Source: Elusimicrobiota bacterium (GTDB taxonomy: Bacteria > Elusimicrobiota > Endomicrobiia > CG1-02-37-114 > JAHJSO01). Taken from it: a stretch of DNA of 8,666 bases. Positions within the stretch are counted from its first letter, which is position 1. Each line of letters begins with the position of its first letter. Position numbers and translations under genes: made by a program. Shown piece after piece: positions 1 to 5,968 of this stretch. Below the pieces are notes generated by a model. It was not told the DNA's origin. It saw nothing but the letters and a program-made list of their open reading frames with translations, and did not search any database. The DNA lies in NCBI GenBank assembly GCA_018830385.1, contig JAHJSO010000097.1:1-8666 (forward strand), read 5' to 3'.

Positions 1-389
1 GCGCCTATCATCGGCAGGCCGCTCCCGGCGGAGAACGCCAACTGCGCCGAGGCAGCCAGCAGCCCGCAGGTTATATAAAAGACAAAGTATTTCAAATGCC
101 CCAGCCGGTCTTCTATGTTGTCGCCGAATATGTATAAATACAGCATATTGCCGATGAAGTGGAGCCACCCGCCGTGCAGGAACATTGAAGTGAGCAGCGT
201 GAACCATCTTTCCGGGAACGAAACAAAAAAGTGGTACGGAATCAGCCCGTAGTTTATTATAAGTTGTTCAAGCAGTCCCTGCCGCCCGAGCATGAGTTCA
301 AACAAAAACACAACTGTGTTCAGCCCTATCAGAAAAAAATTTACAAACGGTATTTTTTCCGACGGGATGTTGTCTTTTAACGGTATCAT
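1..389 (-). CDS. Rhomboid-family intramembrane serine protease, N-terminal part (cut by window edge)
   Basis: Reading back from the ATG at 389-387 gives 129 residues plus two bases of the next codon. Rhomboids cleave transmembrane substrates within the membrane using a Ser-His dyad. Visible: a first membrane helix (about residues 14-34), a second around 64-88 holding the family motif HGGWLHFIGNMLYLYIFGDN (72-91), with His77 and Asn81 in the HxxxN oxyanion-hole spacing of GlpG, and a third from about 101 to 120. The last residues are GLPMIGA, so the sequence stops just before where the GxSG nucleophile motif should be; the catalytic serine and the later His are outside the window. The start overlaps the rsmG stop as ATGA (389-386), and an AGGA lies 8 nt upstream of the ATG inside rsmG, suggesting translational coupling. 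The family call is firm; activity and substrate cannot be judged here. Confidence 0.9.
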   Translation of the reverse strand, partial: MIPLKDNIPSEKIPFVNFFLIGLNTVVFLFELMLGRQGLLEQLIINYGLIPYHFFVSFPERWFTLLTSMFLHGGWLHFIGNMLYLYIFGDNIEDRLGHLKYFVFYITCGLLAASAQLAFSAGSGLPMIG

Positions 390-1093
390 TGAGCGATTCC
401 TGCTATCAAACGAGGGATATCGGCCATAGGCAATTTATACCTGGTGATAACCTGTGCCTCATGCGCCTCATGGGAATGATCCCCCTTCAAACGGTATCCC
501 CGCCGGGAATCATGCCCCCGGGCGCCGAAGGACTTTTCCGTCTGCCAGAACAAAGCCGTCCCGCCATTTTTCAGGAACGGCAGGCACAAACGGGCTGACT
601 CGTCAAATTTTTTTAATGCACGGGCGAACGAAAAATCGTATTTTCCCCTTTGCACGGCATCCCGGACAATGTCCTCCGCCCTGTTGCATGCAACTGTAGT
701 ATTTTCAACTCCCAGTGCCCCTATGATATGTTCAAGGAATACCGCCTTTTTTTTAACGGATTCAACAAGCAGGAGTTCCATCTGCGGGAATAAAATTTTT
801 AACGGTAAGCCGGGGAAGCCGGCGCCTGTTCCGACGTCAACCGCTGAAAAACCGCTGCCTGAAAAACTGCCGTCGGCCATTTTTCGTAAAGCCGCCGCTC
901 CTGCCAACGAATCGGCAAAATGCAGGTAAATAATCTCTACGGGTTCAAGTATTTTCGTGATATTGAATTTTTTGCCCCAGACGAGGAGTTCGTCCAGGAA
1001 CCTTTTGAAGAGTTCAACCTGCCCGTCGTTTACCGGTATCCCGAATTCATTCAGTAAGAAGTTTTTAAACCCCTGCCATATATCAGCGACCAT
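386..1093 (-). CDS. rsmG: 16S rRNA (guanine(527)-N(7))-methyltransferase RsmG (GidB)
   Basis: RsmG uses S-adenosylmethionine to methylate N7 of G527 in 16S rRNA; loss of the enzyme in other bacteria gives low-level streptomycin resistance. The protein is 235 aa, within the family range (about 205-240). The SAM-binding glycine loop is DVGTGAGFPGLPLKI (86-100), followed by the acidic strand-end LLLVESVKKKAVFL (107-120) and the conserved FARALKKF (156-163) with LPFLKNGG (171-178). The fold is Rossmann-like and cytoplasmic. The start is the ATG at 1093-1091, 2 bp after the PBP stop, with a GGAAGAAGGCGGG-type purine run before it in the PBP 3' end. Odd: the C-terminal part (190-213) is rich in Gly, Arg and His, lacks the Lys-Gly usually found after the LPFLKNGG strand, contains a 9-bp tandem duplication (HEA-HEA), and has a GC-rich core. 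The C-terminus may therefore have diverged or gained sequence, but the catalytic half is intact. Confidence 0.95.
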   Translation of the reverse strand: MVADIWQGFKNFLLNEFGIPVNDGQVELFKRFLDELLVWGKKFNITKILEPVEIIYLHFADSLAGAAALRKMADGSFSGSGFSAVDVGTGAGFPGLPLKILFPQMELLLVESVKKKAVFLEHIIGALGVENTTVACNRAEDIVRDAVQRGKYDFSFARALKKFDESARLCLPFLKNGGTALFWQTEKSFGARGHDSRRGYRLKGDHSHEAHEAQVITRYKLPMADIPRLIAGIAQ

Positions 1094-1095
1094 AA

Positions 1096-3186
1096 TTAAA
1101 ACCCGCCTTCTTCCTCTTCCTTTATTTCCCGCAGGATCTGGGAAGTAGTGGGCTCTATCAGGTGGACGGTGGGCTCAGTGCCTGACAGGAACGCCTCAAG
1201 GTACACCTTCTTTGACGACGGTGTTGCAAGGTAGCCGGTGTTTGCATCTATTTCAACAAAATTAATTCCTGTCGCAGGCACCGGGAAATCCAGCGCCTCC
1301 TCGTTTTTGAGAGCCCGTTTCATAAAGTCCGTCCATATAGGGCAGGCGATAGCCCCGCCGCTGTTCTTCTCTCCCAGCGTGGTGAAGTCGTCATAACCCA
1401 CCCATACGCCGCATACGAGTTGCGGCGTGTAACCTATAAACCATGCGTCGCTAAAATTGTTCGTCGTCCCCGTCTTGCCTGCCGCGGGCCTCTTCAAATA
1501 ATATTTCGCATACATTCCCGTCCCTTGCTGGATAACCCCTTTAAGCAGGTATGTCATTATGAAAGCTGTCTGTTCGGACAGGACGTCCTCCTCAACCGGG
1601 AAAAACTCCTTAAGTTTTTTTCCGTCTTTATTTTCAATTTTTATAATGGGATATGGTTTTGTCTTGATGCCCCTGTTTGCAAATACGGAGAATGCCCGGA
1701 CCATTTCCGTCAGGTAAACGTCGCTTGAGCCGAGAGCAAGTGAAAGGGTATTTGTGAGATTGCTCTCAATGCCTAATTTTTTTGCATAGGATATTACGGT
1801 GGCAGGGCTTATTTCGTCTATGGTGCTGACTGCACACATGTTAAGAGAAAGTTCCATCGCCCTCCTTAGGAGAACGTTCCCGTGATATTTTTTCTTATAG
1901 TTCTGCGGCACCCAGACCTTCATCGGGTCGGTGAGCCACTCCGGCGGGAGCGTCATCAGATAATCGGTTGATTTTGCAGAAAGCCGCCAGTCCCTGCCGT
2001 CGTTTACATATACCAGTTGCGTGTCCTCAATAATTGTAGTGGGCGTATAGCCCTTTTCAAGGGCAGTAGTATAGACGATCGGCTTGAAAGAACTTCCCGG
2101 CTGCCTATGCGACTGAACCGCCCGGTTAAACTGTGATTTTGCAAACTCCCTGCCTCCTACCATTGCCCTTATCTGTCCCGTCTTCGGCTCCACTGCCAGG
2201 AGAGCCACCTGAACGGGAGGTATGCCCGTTGATTTTTTAACTGCCTGCTGTTTTTTGTCAAATGCAGACAGGAAATCGTTGATTACCATTTCGGCGGTCG
2301 TCTGCATTTGCAAATCAAGCGTTGTGTATATGTTCATGCCGGAGCGGTAAAGGGCTTCGGCCCCATATTCAGGTTCTAACAGCAACCTTATGTGTTCAAC
2401 GAAATAAGGCGCCACGCGGCTTGGAAGCGACGCCTTTTCAAAAGGGACCGGTTCTCCGACCGTGTTGAGTTCTTCGTTATGAGAAATAAACCCGAGGCGG
2501 CGCATCCTGTTGAGCACGATACTCCTGCGTCTTATGGTCCTTGCCGGGTTGCTGAACGGAGAATAATAACTTGGGTATCTTATCATCCCTGCAAGCAATG
2601 CCGATTCGGCCAGCGTCAGTTCTTCAGGCGTTTTTGAGAAGTATATCCTGGCGGCCTGCCACACCCCGTAAGCCCCGTGGCCGAAATATACCTGGTTGAG
2701 GTACATCTCAAGTATTTCCTGTTTTGAAAAATTATGTTCAAGTTGAAGGGCGAGGATGAGTTCCTTTAATTTCCTGTCAATGGTTTTTTCCTGGGTAAGG
2801 AACGCAAGTTTTGCAAGTTGCTGGCTGATTGTTGAACCGCCAGCGGCGAACCTCCGTTTGACGATGTTTTCTATCGCTGCCTTTAATATGCGCGGGACGA
2901 CTATGCCCCAGTGACGGAAAAACCTGTGGTCTTCTATGACGAGCACGGCGTTCTGGATGTCAACGGGGATTTCACCCAGCGGGAGCCACGTCCTGCGTTC
3001 GGTGAACAGTTCCGTTATCAGCTGACCGTTTACGTCGTATAATTTTGTGGAGAGGGTGGGTCTGTATTCCCTGAGGACTTCAACAGGCGGGAGTTCGTTT
3101 ATAATCTTTTTTATGTAAACCGCGCACAGTAGGACGAGAACGAAAACGTACAGAAGCACCCGGTACTTAAAAAAAACGTGTTTCAT
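1096..3186 (-). CDS. mrcA: Class A penicillin-binding protein (PBP1A-like): glycosyltransferase plus transpeptidase
   Basis: This bifunctional peptidoglycan synthase polymerises lipid II glycan strands and cross-links their peptides on the outer face of the cytoplasmic membrane. Layout of the 696 aa: short cytoplasmic tail, one membrane anchor (about 10-29), GT51 domain (about 50-225), linker, transpeptidase (about 325-625). GT51 motifs are IEDHRFFRHWG (84-94; catalytic Glu85), GGSTISQQLAK (116-126) and ILEMYLNQVYFG (158-169; second Glu160). Penicillin-binding motifs are SSFK (365-368; Ser365 nucleophile), SLN (447-449) and KTG (571-573). All catalytic residues are present. It is shorter than E. 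coli PBP1A (about 850 aa), mainly because it lacks the extra domain in the linker. The C-terminal tail is acidic. There is no strong Shine-Dalgarno before the ATG, and only 18 bp separate the start from a palindromic repeat, so transcription probably reads through from pckA. mrcA/ponA is assigned by family; paralogues cannot be excluded. Confidence 0.95.
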   Translation of the reverse strand: MKHVFFKYRVLLYVFVLVLLCAVYIKKIINELPPVEVLREYRPTLSTKLYDVNGQLITELFTERRTWLPLGEIPVDIQNAVLVIEDHRFFRHWGIVVPRILKAAIENIVKRRFAAGGSTISQQLAKLAFLTQEKTIDRKLKELILALQLEHNFSKQEILEMYLNQVYFGHGAYGVWQAARIYFSKTPEELTLAESALLAGMIRYPSYYSPFSNPARTIRRRSIVLNRMRRLGFISHNEELNTVGEPVPFEKASLPSRVAPYFVEHIRLLLEPEYGAEALYRSGMNIYTTLDLQMQTTAEMVINDFLSAFDKKQQAVKKSTGIPPVQVALLAVEPKTGQIRAMVGGREFAKSQFNRAVQSHRQPGSSFKPIVYTTALEKGYTPTTIIEDTQLVYVNDGRDWRLSAKSTDYLMTLPPEWLTDPMKVWVPQNYKKKYHGNVLLRRAMELSLNMCAVSTIDEISPATVISYAKKLGIESNLTNTLSLALGSSDVYLTEMVRAFSVFANRGIKTKPYPIIKIENKDGKKLKEFFPVEEDVLSEQTAFIMTYLLKGVIQQGTGMYAKYYLKRPAAGKTGTTNNFSDAWFIGYTPQLVCGVWVGYDDFTTLGEKNSGGAIACPIWTDFMKRALKNEEALDFPVPATGINFVEIDANTGYLATPSSKKVYLEAFLSGTEPTVHLIEPTTSQILREIKEEEEGGF

Positions 3187-3204
3187 GAGAATATTCCCAG
3201 GAAA

Positions 3205-3281
3205 GTCATTGCGAGCCCCCGCAGGGGCGTGGCAATCTCATCGTTAAAAGATTGAGATTGCTTCACTTCGTTCGCAATGAC
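3205..3281. repeat. Palindromic dispersed repeat, copy 1
   Basis: A 77-bp element bounded by GTCATTGCGA (left) and TCGCAATGAC (right), with an inner inverted pair CAATCTCA / TGAGATTG flanking a short loop. It resembles the non-coding, MITE- or REP-like repeats common in many environmental bacterial genomes. The left arm carries a small internal palindrome, CCCCGCAGGGG. It lies between pckA and the PBP gene, in tandem with copy 2 and 11 bp away from it. In RNA it would fold as a long hairpin inside the polycistronic message. I see no target-site duplication. Confidence 0.88.
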
Positions 3282-3292
3282 AACCCTGCCAT

Positions 3293-3383
3293 GTCATTAC
3301 GAGGAACGCAGCGACGAAGTAATCTGCTTTGTTGATGGGATTGCTTCCCACCGCGCCCCTGCGGGGCTTGTGGTCGCAATGAC
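3293..3383. repeat. Palindromic dispersed repeat, copy 2
   Basis: A 91-bp element running from GTCATTACGAGGAACG to GGTCGCAATGAC, the same family as copies 1 and 3. Its left arm (GCGACGAAG) matches copy 3, while its right arm carries a CCCCTGCGGGG palindrome corresponding to the one in the left arm of copy 1. It begins 2 bp after the pckA stop codon on the minus strand, so it would form the first structure in the mRNA downstream of pckA and could act as an mRNA 3'-end stabiliser or partial attenuator. Position supports this role but nothing here proves it. Confidence 0.88.
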
Positions 3384-3385
3384 AA

Positions 3386-5239
3386 CTATATTGATTTTTT
3401 GAGTTTTTCAAGATGATTTTTTAACTCCTGCGGGAGCGCCTCGCCGAACTGTGAGTAGAATTTTTCCACGTCCTCAATTTCCTTTTGCCACTCACCGCGG
3501 TTTATCCGGAGGGCGTCTTTTAATTTATTTCCGTCAATCCCTCCGCCGGACAGGTCAATGTCCGAAGCGTCCGGGATAAAGCCCAGCGGTGTTTCTTTGG
3601 CGCCAGCAGCCCCGCTTCCGGCGGCGACTGCAGCCCTTCCTCCGGTGGCGCCAGCCCCGCCCCGGGGGGCTTCTCCGCTCTTTTTTATCCTGTCAACCAT
3701 CCATTTTAATATACGGCAGTTTTCCCTGAAACCGGGCCAGAGATAATTCCCGTCTTCATCCGTCCTGAACCAGTTCACGAAAAATATTTTTGGAAGATTT
3801 TTTGCCTTTGACCGAAAATTCAGCCAGTGCCTGAAGTAACCGGCCATGTTATACCCGCAGAACGGAAGCATCGCCATCGGGTCCCTCCGGACAACCCCCA
3901 CCTGGTGGGTTGCAGCGGTCGTAGTTTCAGAGCCCATTATTGACGCCAGGAATACACCGTGCGCCCAGTCAAAACTCTCATATACCAGCGGGACAGTCCT
4001 TTGTCTCCTCCCGCCGAAAATTATGCCTGATATCGGCACGCCGATGGGGTTGTCAAACTCTTTTGAAAGGGTCGGGCAGTTGTAAATTGACACGGTAAAC
4101 CTTGAATTCGGGTGGGCGGCTGGTTTTTCCTCGCCCGGTTTTCCCGTGCCCGCCTTATACTCATCGCCCTGCCAGTCAAGGAGTTCCGCAGGCGGTTCGC
4201 CGGTAAACCCTTCCCACCACGGGGTGTTGTTCCGGACATCCAGCCCGGTATTCGTGAACAGCGTAGGATAGAATTTGTTATTCTTTAGCGTCTCAATCAT
4301 CATGGGGTTTGTCTTTTCAGAAGTTCCCGGTGCGACGCAGAAGAAACCCGTTTCAGGGTTTATGGCGTAGAGCCGCCCGTCGGGCCCGACGTTTATCCAC
4401 GCGATGTCGTCCCCGAGAGTCCACACCTTGTATCCCTTAAGCGTCGGGGCCAACAGCGCGAGGTTTGTCTTGCCGCATGCCGAAGGGAACGCCCCGAGGA
4501 AATATCTGATGTCCCCTTCCGGGTCTTCAACGCCTATTACAATCATGTGTTCGGCAAGCCACCCCTCAATGTAACCCATGTACGAAGCGATTCTCAATGA
4601 AAAACATTTCTTCCCCAGCAGGGCATTGCCGCCGTAGCCGGAACCGATACTCATAACCAGTCGTTCGTCCGGGAAATGCATTATGTATCTTTTTTTAGGG
4701 TCAAGGTCGCCTATGGAATGCAGCCCCTTCACAAAGCTGTCAGAGCTTCCGATTCTTTTAAGCGCGAAAGCCCCCATCCTGGTCATTATCTTCATGCTTA
4801 TGACGACATACACGGAGTCGGTTATTTGCACGCACGGTTTTGCATAGGGTGAATCGGCGGGTCCCATCATATACGGCATAACGTACATCGTCCTGCCTAC
4901 CATGCAACCGTCAAACAGTTTGTTCACCACCCCTTTTGCTTTGGACGGTTCCATCCAGTTGTTGTTCGGGCCTGCGAGTTCTTTTGACGGGTGATTGATG
5001 AAAGTCAGGTGCTCCGTCCTCGCCACGTCCGACGGGTGGCTCCTGTGCAGGTATGAATTCGGGGAAAAGGCCGGGTTCAGTTGATAAAAGGTGTTGTGCT
5101 TTCCTGTTTTTTCTTTTTTGAGTCCGGTTTCTACAAGTTTGCGAGTTTCCTCGTCCGAACCGTCGCACCAGTGAACGTTGTCCGGTTTCGTAAGCGCCGC
5201 CTGTTCTTCAACCCATTTTTCCAGAGGTGTCGTTGCCAT
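3386..5239 (-). CDS. pckA: Phosphoenolpyruvate carboxykinase (GTP)
   Basis: The enzyme interconverts oxaloacetate + GTP and PEP + CO2 + GDP in the cytosol, for gluconeogenesis or, in some anaerobes, anaplerotic CO2 fixation. The 617 residues match the GTP-type family (EC 4.1.1.32), not the ATP type. Motifs: VARTEH (72-77; PEP-binding Arg), the P-loop AFPSACGKTN (250-259) with the hyper-reactive Cys255, WTLGDDIAW (273-281; metal-binding Asp pair), INPETGFFCVAPG (293-305; guanine-site region, with Cys301 where Gly is usual), the mobile lid region around 440-457, and NWFRTDEDGNYLWPGF (489-504). Odd: residues about 525-549 are a Gly/Ala-rich insertion (PRGGAGATGGRAAVAAGSGA and following) in a surface linker where relatives have only a few residues. 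The start fits the family N-terminus (LEKWVEE), but no Shine-Dalgarno is visible. ndk ends 45 bp upstream, so the two are probably co-transcribed. Confidence 0.97.
   Translation of the reverse strand: MATTPLEKWVEEQAALTKPDNVHWCDGSDEETRKLVETGLKKEKTGKHNTFYQLNPAFSPNSYLHRSHPSDVARTEHLTFINHPSKELAGPNNNWMEPSKAKGVVNKLFDGCMVGRTMYVMPYMMGPADSPYAKPCVQITDSVYVVISMKIMTRMGAFALKRIGSSDSFVKGLHSIGDLDPKKRYIMHFPDERLVMSIGSGYGGNALLGKKCFSLRIASYMGYIEGWLAEHMIVIGVEDPEGDIRYFLGAFPSACGKTNLALLAPTLKGYKVWTLGDDIAWINVGPDGRLYAINPETGFFCVAPGTSEKTNPMMIETLKNNKFYPTLFTNTGLDVRNNTPWWEGFTGEPPAELLDWQGDEYKAGTGKPGEEKPAAHPNSRFTVSIYNCPTLSKEFDNPIGVPISGIIFGGRRQRTVPLVYESFDWAHGVFLASIMGSETTTAATHQVGVVRRDPMAMLPFCGYNMAGYFRHWLNFRSKAKNLPKIFFVNWFRTDEDGNYLWPGFRENCRILKWMVDRIKKSGEAPRGGAGATGGRAAVAAGSGAAGAKETPLGFIPDASDIDLSGGGIDGNKLKDALRINRGEWQKEIEDVEKFYSQFGEALPQELKNHLEKLKKSI
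3598..3660. repeat. GC-rich direct repeat inside pckA
   Basis: The insertion-coding DNA holds two near-identical copies of TGGCGCCAGC(AGC)CCCGC at 3598-3615 and 3646-3660, the second lacking the AGC triplet. The segment is far richer in GC than the flanking pckA sequence and keeps the reading frame. It encodes the Gly/Ala-rich linker of PEPCK (about residues 530-550). This suggests in-frame expansion by duplication or insertion of a small GC-rich element. Confidence 0.7.
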
Positions 5240-5284
5240 AGAATATAATTTATTGCGTTCGTAAGACGGGATAAACCCGGCGGA

Positions 5285-5830
5285 TTATTTTGTTCTGTTT
5301 ACGTTTTTCCAGACGCGTTTTTTGACAAGGGTATCAATTGTTTCCACGGGATAAATTTCCTCAACGATATCATCCGGTTCAAACCAGAGTTTTATTTCAT
5401 TCTCCGCTTCCTCATCGCTCGCGGAGCAATGTATTACGTTCTCATACATACCCTTGGTCGTAATCCTGCCGTATTGGCCTCTTATTGTGGTAGGATCTGC
5501 CTCTTCGGGGTTGGTGACGCCGGCAATTTCCCGGACTTTCTTTATTGCGTCGGCGCCTTCATATATAATGGCCAGAACCCTGTGGTATTCTTCTCCGTGG
5601 AGCGTCCCCCGTATATATTTTACCACCTCGTCAAAAAAGGGCTTGTCCTTCAGGTGTTCATAGTGTTTACAGGCAAGTTCCCTGCTTACCTGCACGACCT
5701 TTGCTGCCACTATGCGAAGTTTCGCCTCTGAAAGGCGGGTAAGTATGTTTCCCGTGAGGGACTTTTTCAACCCGTCCGGTTTTACTATTACGAGAGTTTG
5801 CTGAAATTTTTTGTCAGAATTATTTTCCAT
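5285..5830 (-). CDS. ndk: Nucleoside diphosphate kinase, long form
   Basis: Ndk transfers the gamma-phosphate between nucleoside triphosphates and diphosphates through a phosphohistidine, balancing ATP, GTP and other NTP pools. Numbered from the ATG at 5830 (181 aa): TLVIVKPDG (12-20, with Lys17), KPFFDEVV (63-70), TNPEEADPTTIRG (106-118) and NVIHCSAS (131-138) with catalytic His134. The protein exceeds the usual 135-155 aa. It has a short insertion between the PFF segment and the TNPEEA motif, another (GRITTKGMYE) before the active site, and a basic C-terminal extension beyond FEPDDIVEEIYP; the IHxS site followed by an FxPDD-type tail resembles archaeal Ndk. The start at 5830 is preferred because GGGGGA lies just upstream and because an upstream TTG start (5890) would fall within the promoter. 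It is first in the ndk-pckA-PBP unit and would recharge GTP for the GTP-dependent PEPCK. Confidence 0.93.
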   Translation of the reverse strand: MENNSDKKFQQTLVIVKPDGLKKSLTGNILTRLSEAKLRIVAAKVVQVSRELACKHYEHLKDKPFFDEVVKYIRGTLHGEEYHRVLAIIYEGADAIKKVREIAGVTNPEEADPTTIRGQYGRITTKGMYENVIHCSASDEEAENEIKLWFEPDDIVEEIYPVETIDTLVKKRVWKNVNRTK

Positions 5831-5880
5831 TTTTCCCCCATGCACTTCCTTCAAAGAGAGCCCATCTTCATAACACAATA

Positions 5881-5909
5881 ATTTTACCAAAATATTAAGA
5901 TGTTGTCAA
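5881..5909 (-). promoter_or_regulatory. Sigma-70-type promoter for the ndk-pckA-PBP-rsmG unit
   Basis: On the minus strand there is TTGACA (5909-5904), a 17-bp spacer, then TAAAAT (5886-5881): a perfect -35, a -10 with one mismatch, and ideal spacing. Transcription would start near 5874, giving a leader of about 44 nt before the ndk ATG. The tract is AT-rich around the -10. Its position rules out translation from the upstream TTG at 5890 in most transcripts. Confidence 0.82.
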
Positions 5910-5932
5910 GTTTTCGCCGCCGAACTGTTTAC

Positions 5933-5961
5933 TTGAAAAAAACTTAAAAATTTTATACCAT
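5933..5961 (+). promoter_or_regulatory. Candidate promoter for the DUF1015 gene, possibly giving a leaderless mRNA
   Basis: TTGAAA (5933-5938) is followed after 17 bp by TACCAT (5956-5961), a weak -10 (4 of 6). Transcription from it would begin within a base or two of the ATG at 5969. No Shine-Dalgarno precedes that ATG, which fits a leaderless message. A short inverted repeat, ATACC-6 nt-GGTAT (5955-5970), spans the putative -10 and the start codon and could be an operator. This is weak sequence evidence, offered as the best candidate only. Confidence 0.4.
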
Positions 5962-5968
5962 TTACGGT

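Noticed and set aside
4911..5168. 85-codon frame overlapping pckA on the same strand, and similar frames at 4021-4239
   Set aside because: They are out-of-frame shadows of PEPCK, whose own frame carries all the family motifs.
5240..5284. Separate promoter or terminator between ndk and pckA
   Set aside because: There is only a 4-bp CGGG/CCCG hairpin without a T-run, and an AT-rich tract too close to the pckA ATG to serve as a normal promoter.
5831..5890. Upstream TTG start adding 20 residues to Ndk
   Set aside because: It falls within the promoter just downstream of the -35 and upstream of the predicted transcription start, has no ribosome site, and adds residues unlike any Ndk; the ATG at 5830 has GGGGGA before it.
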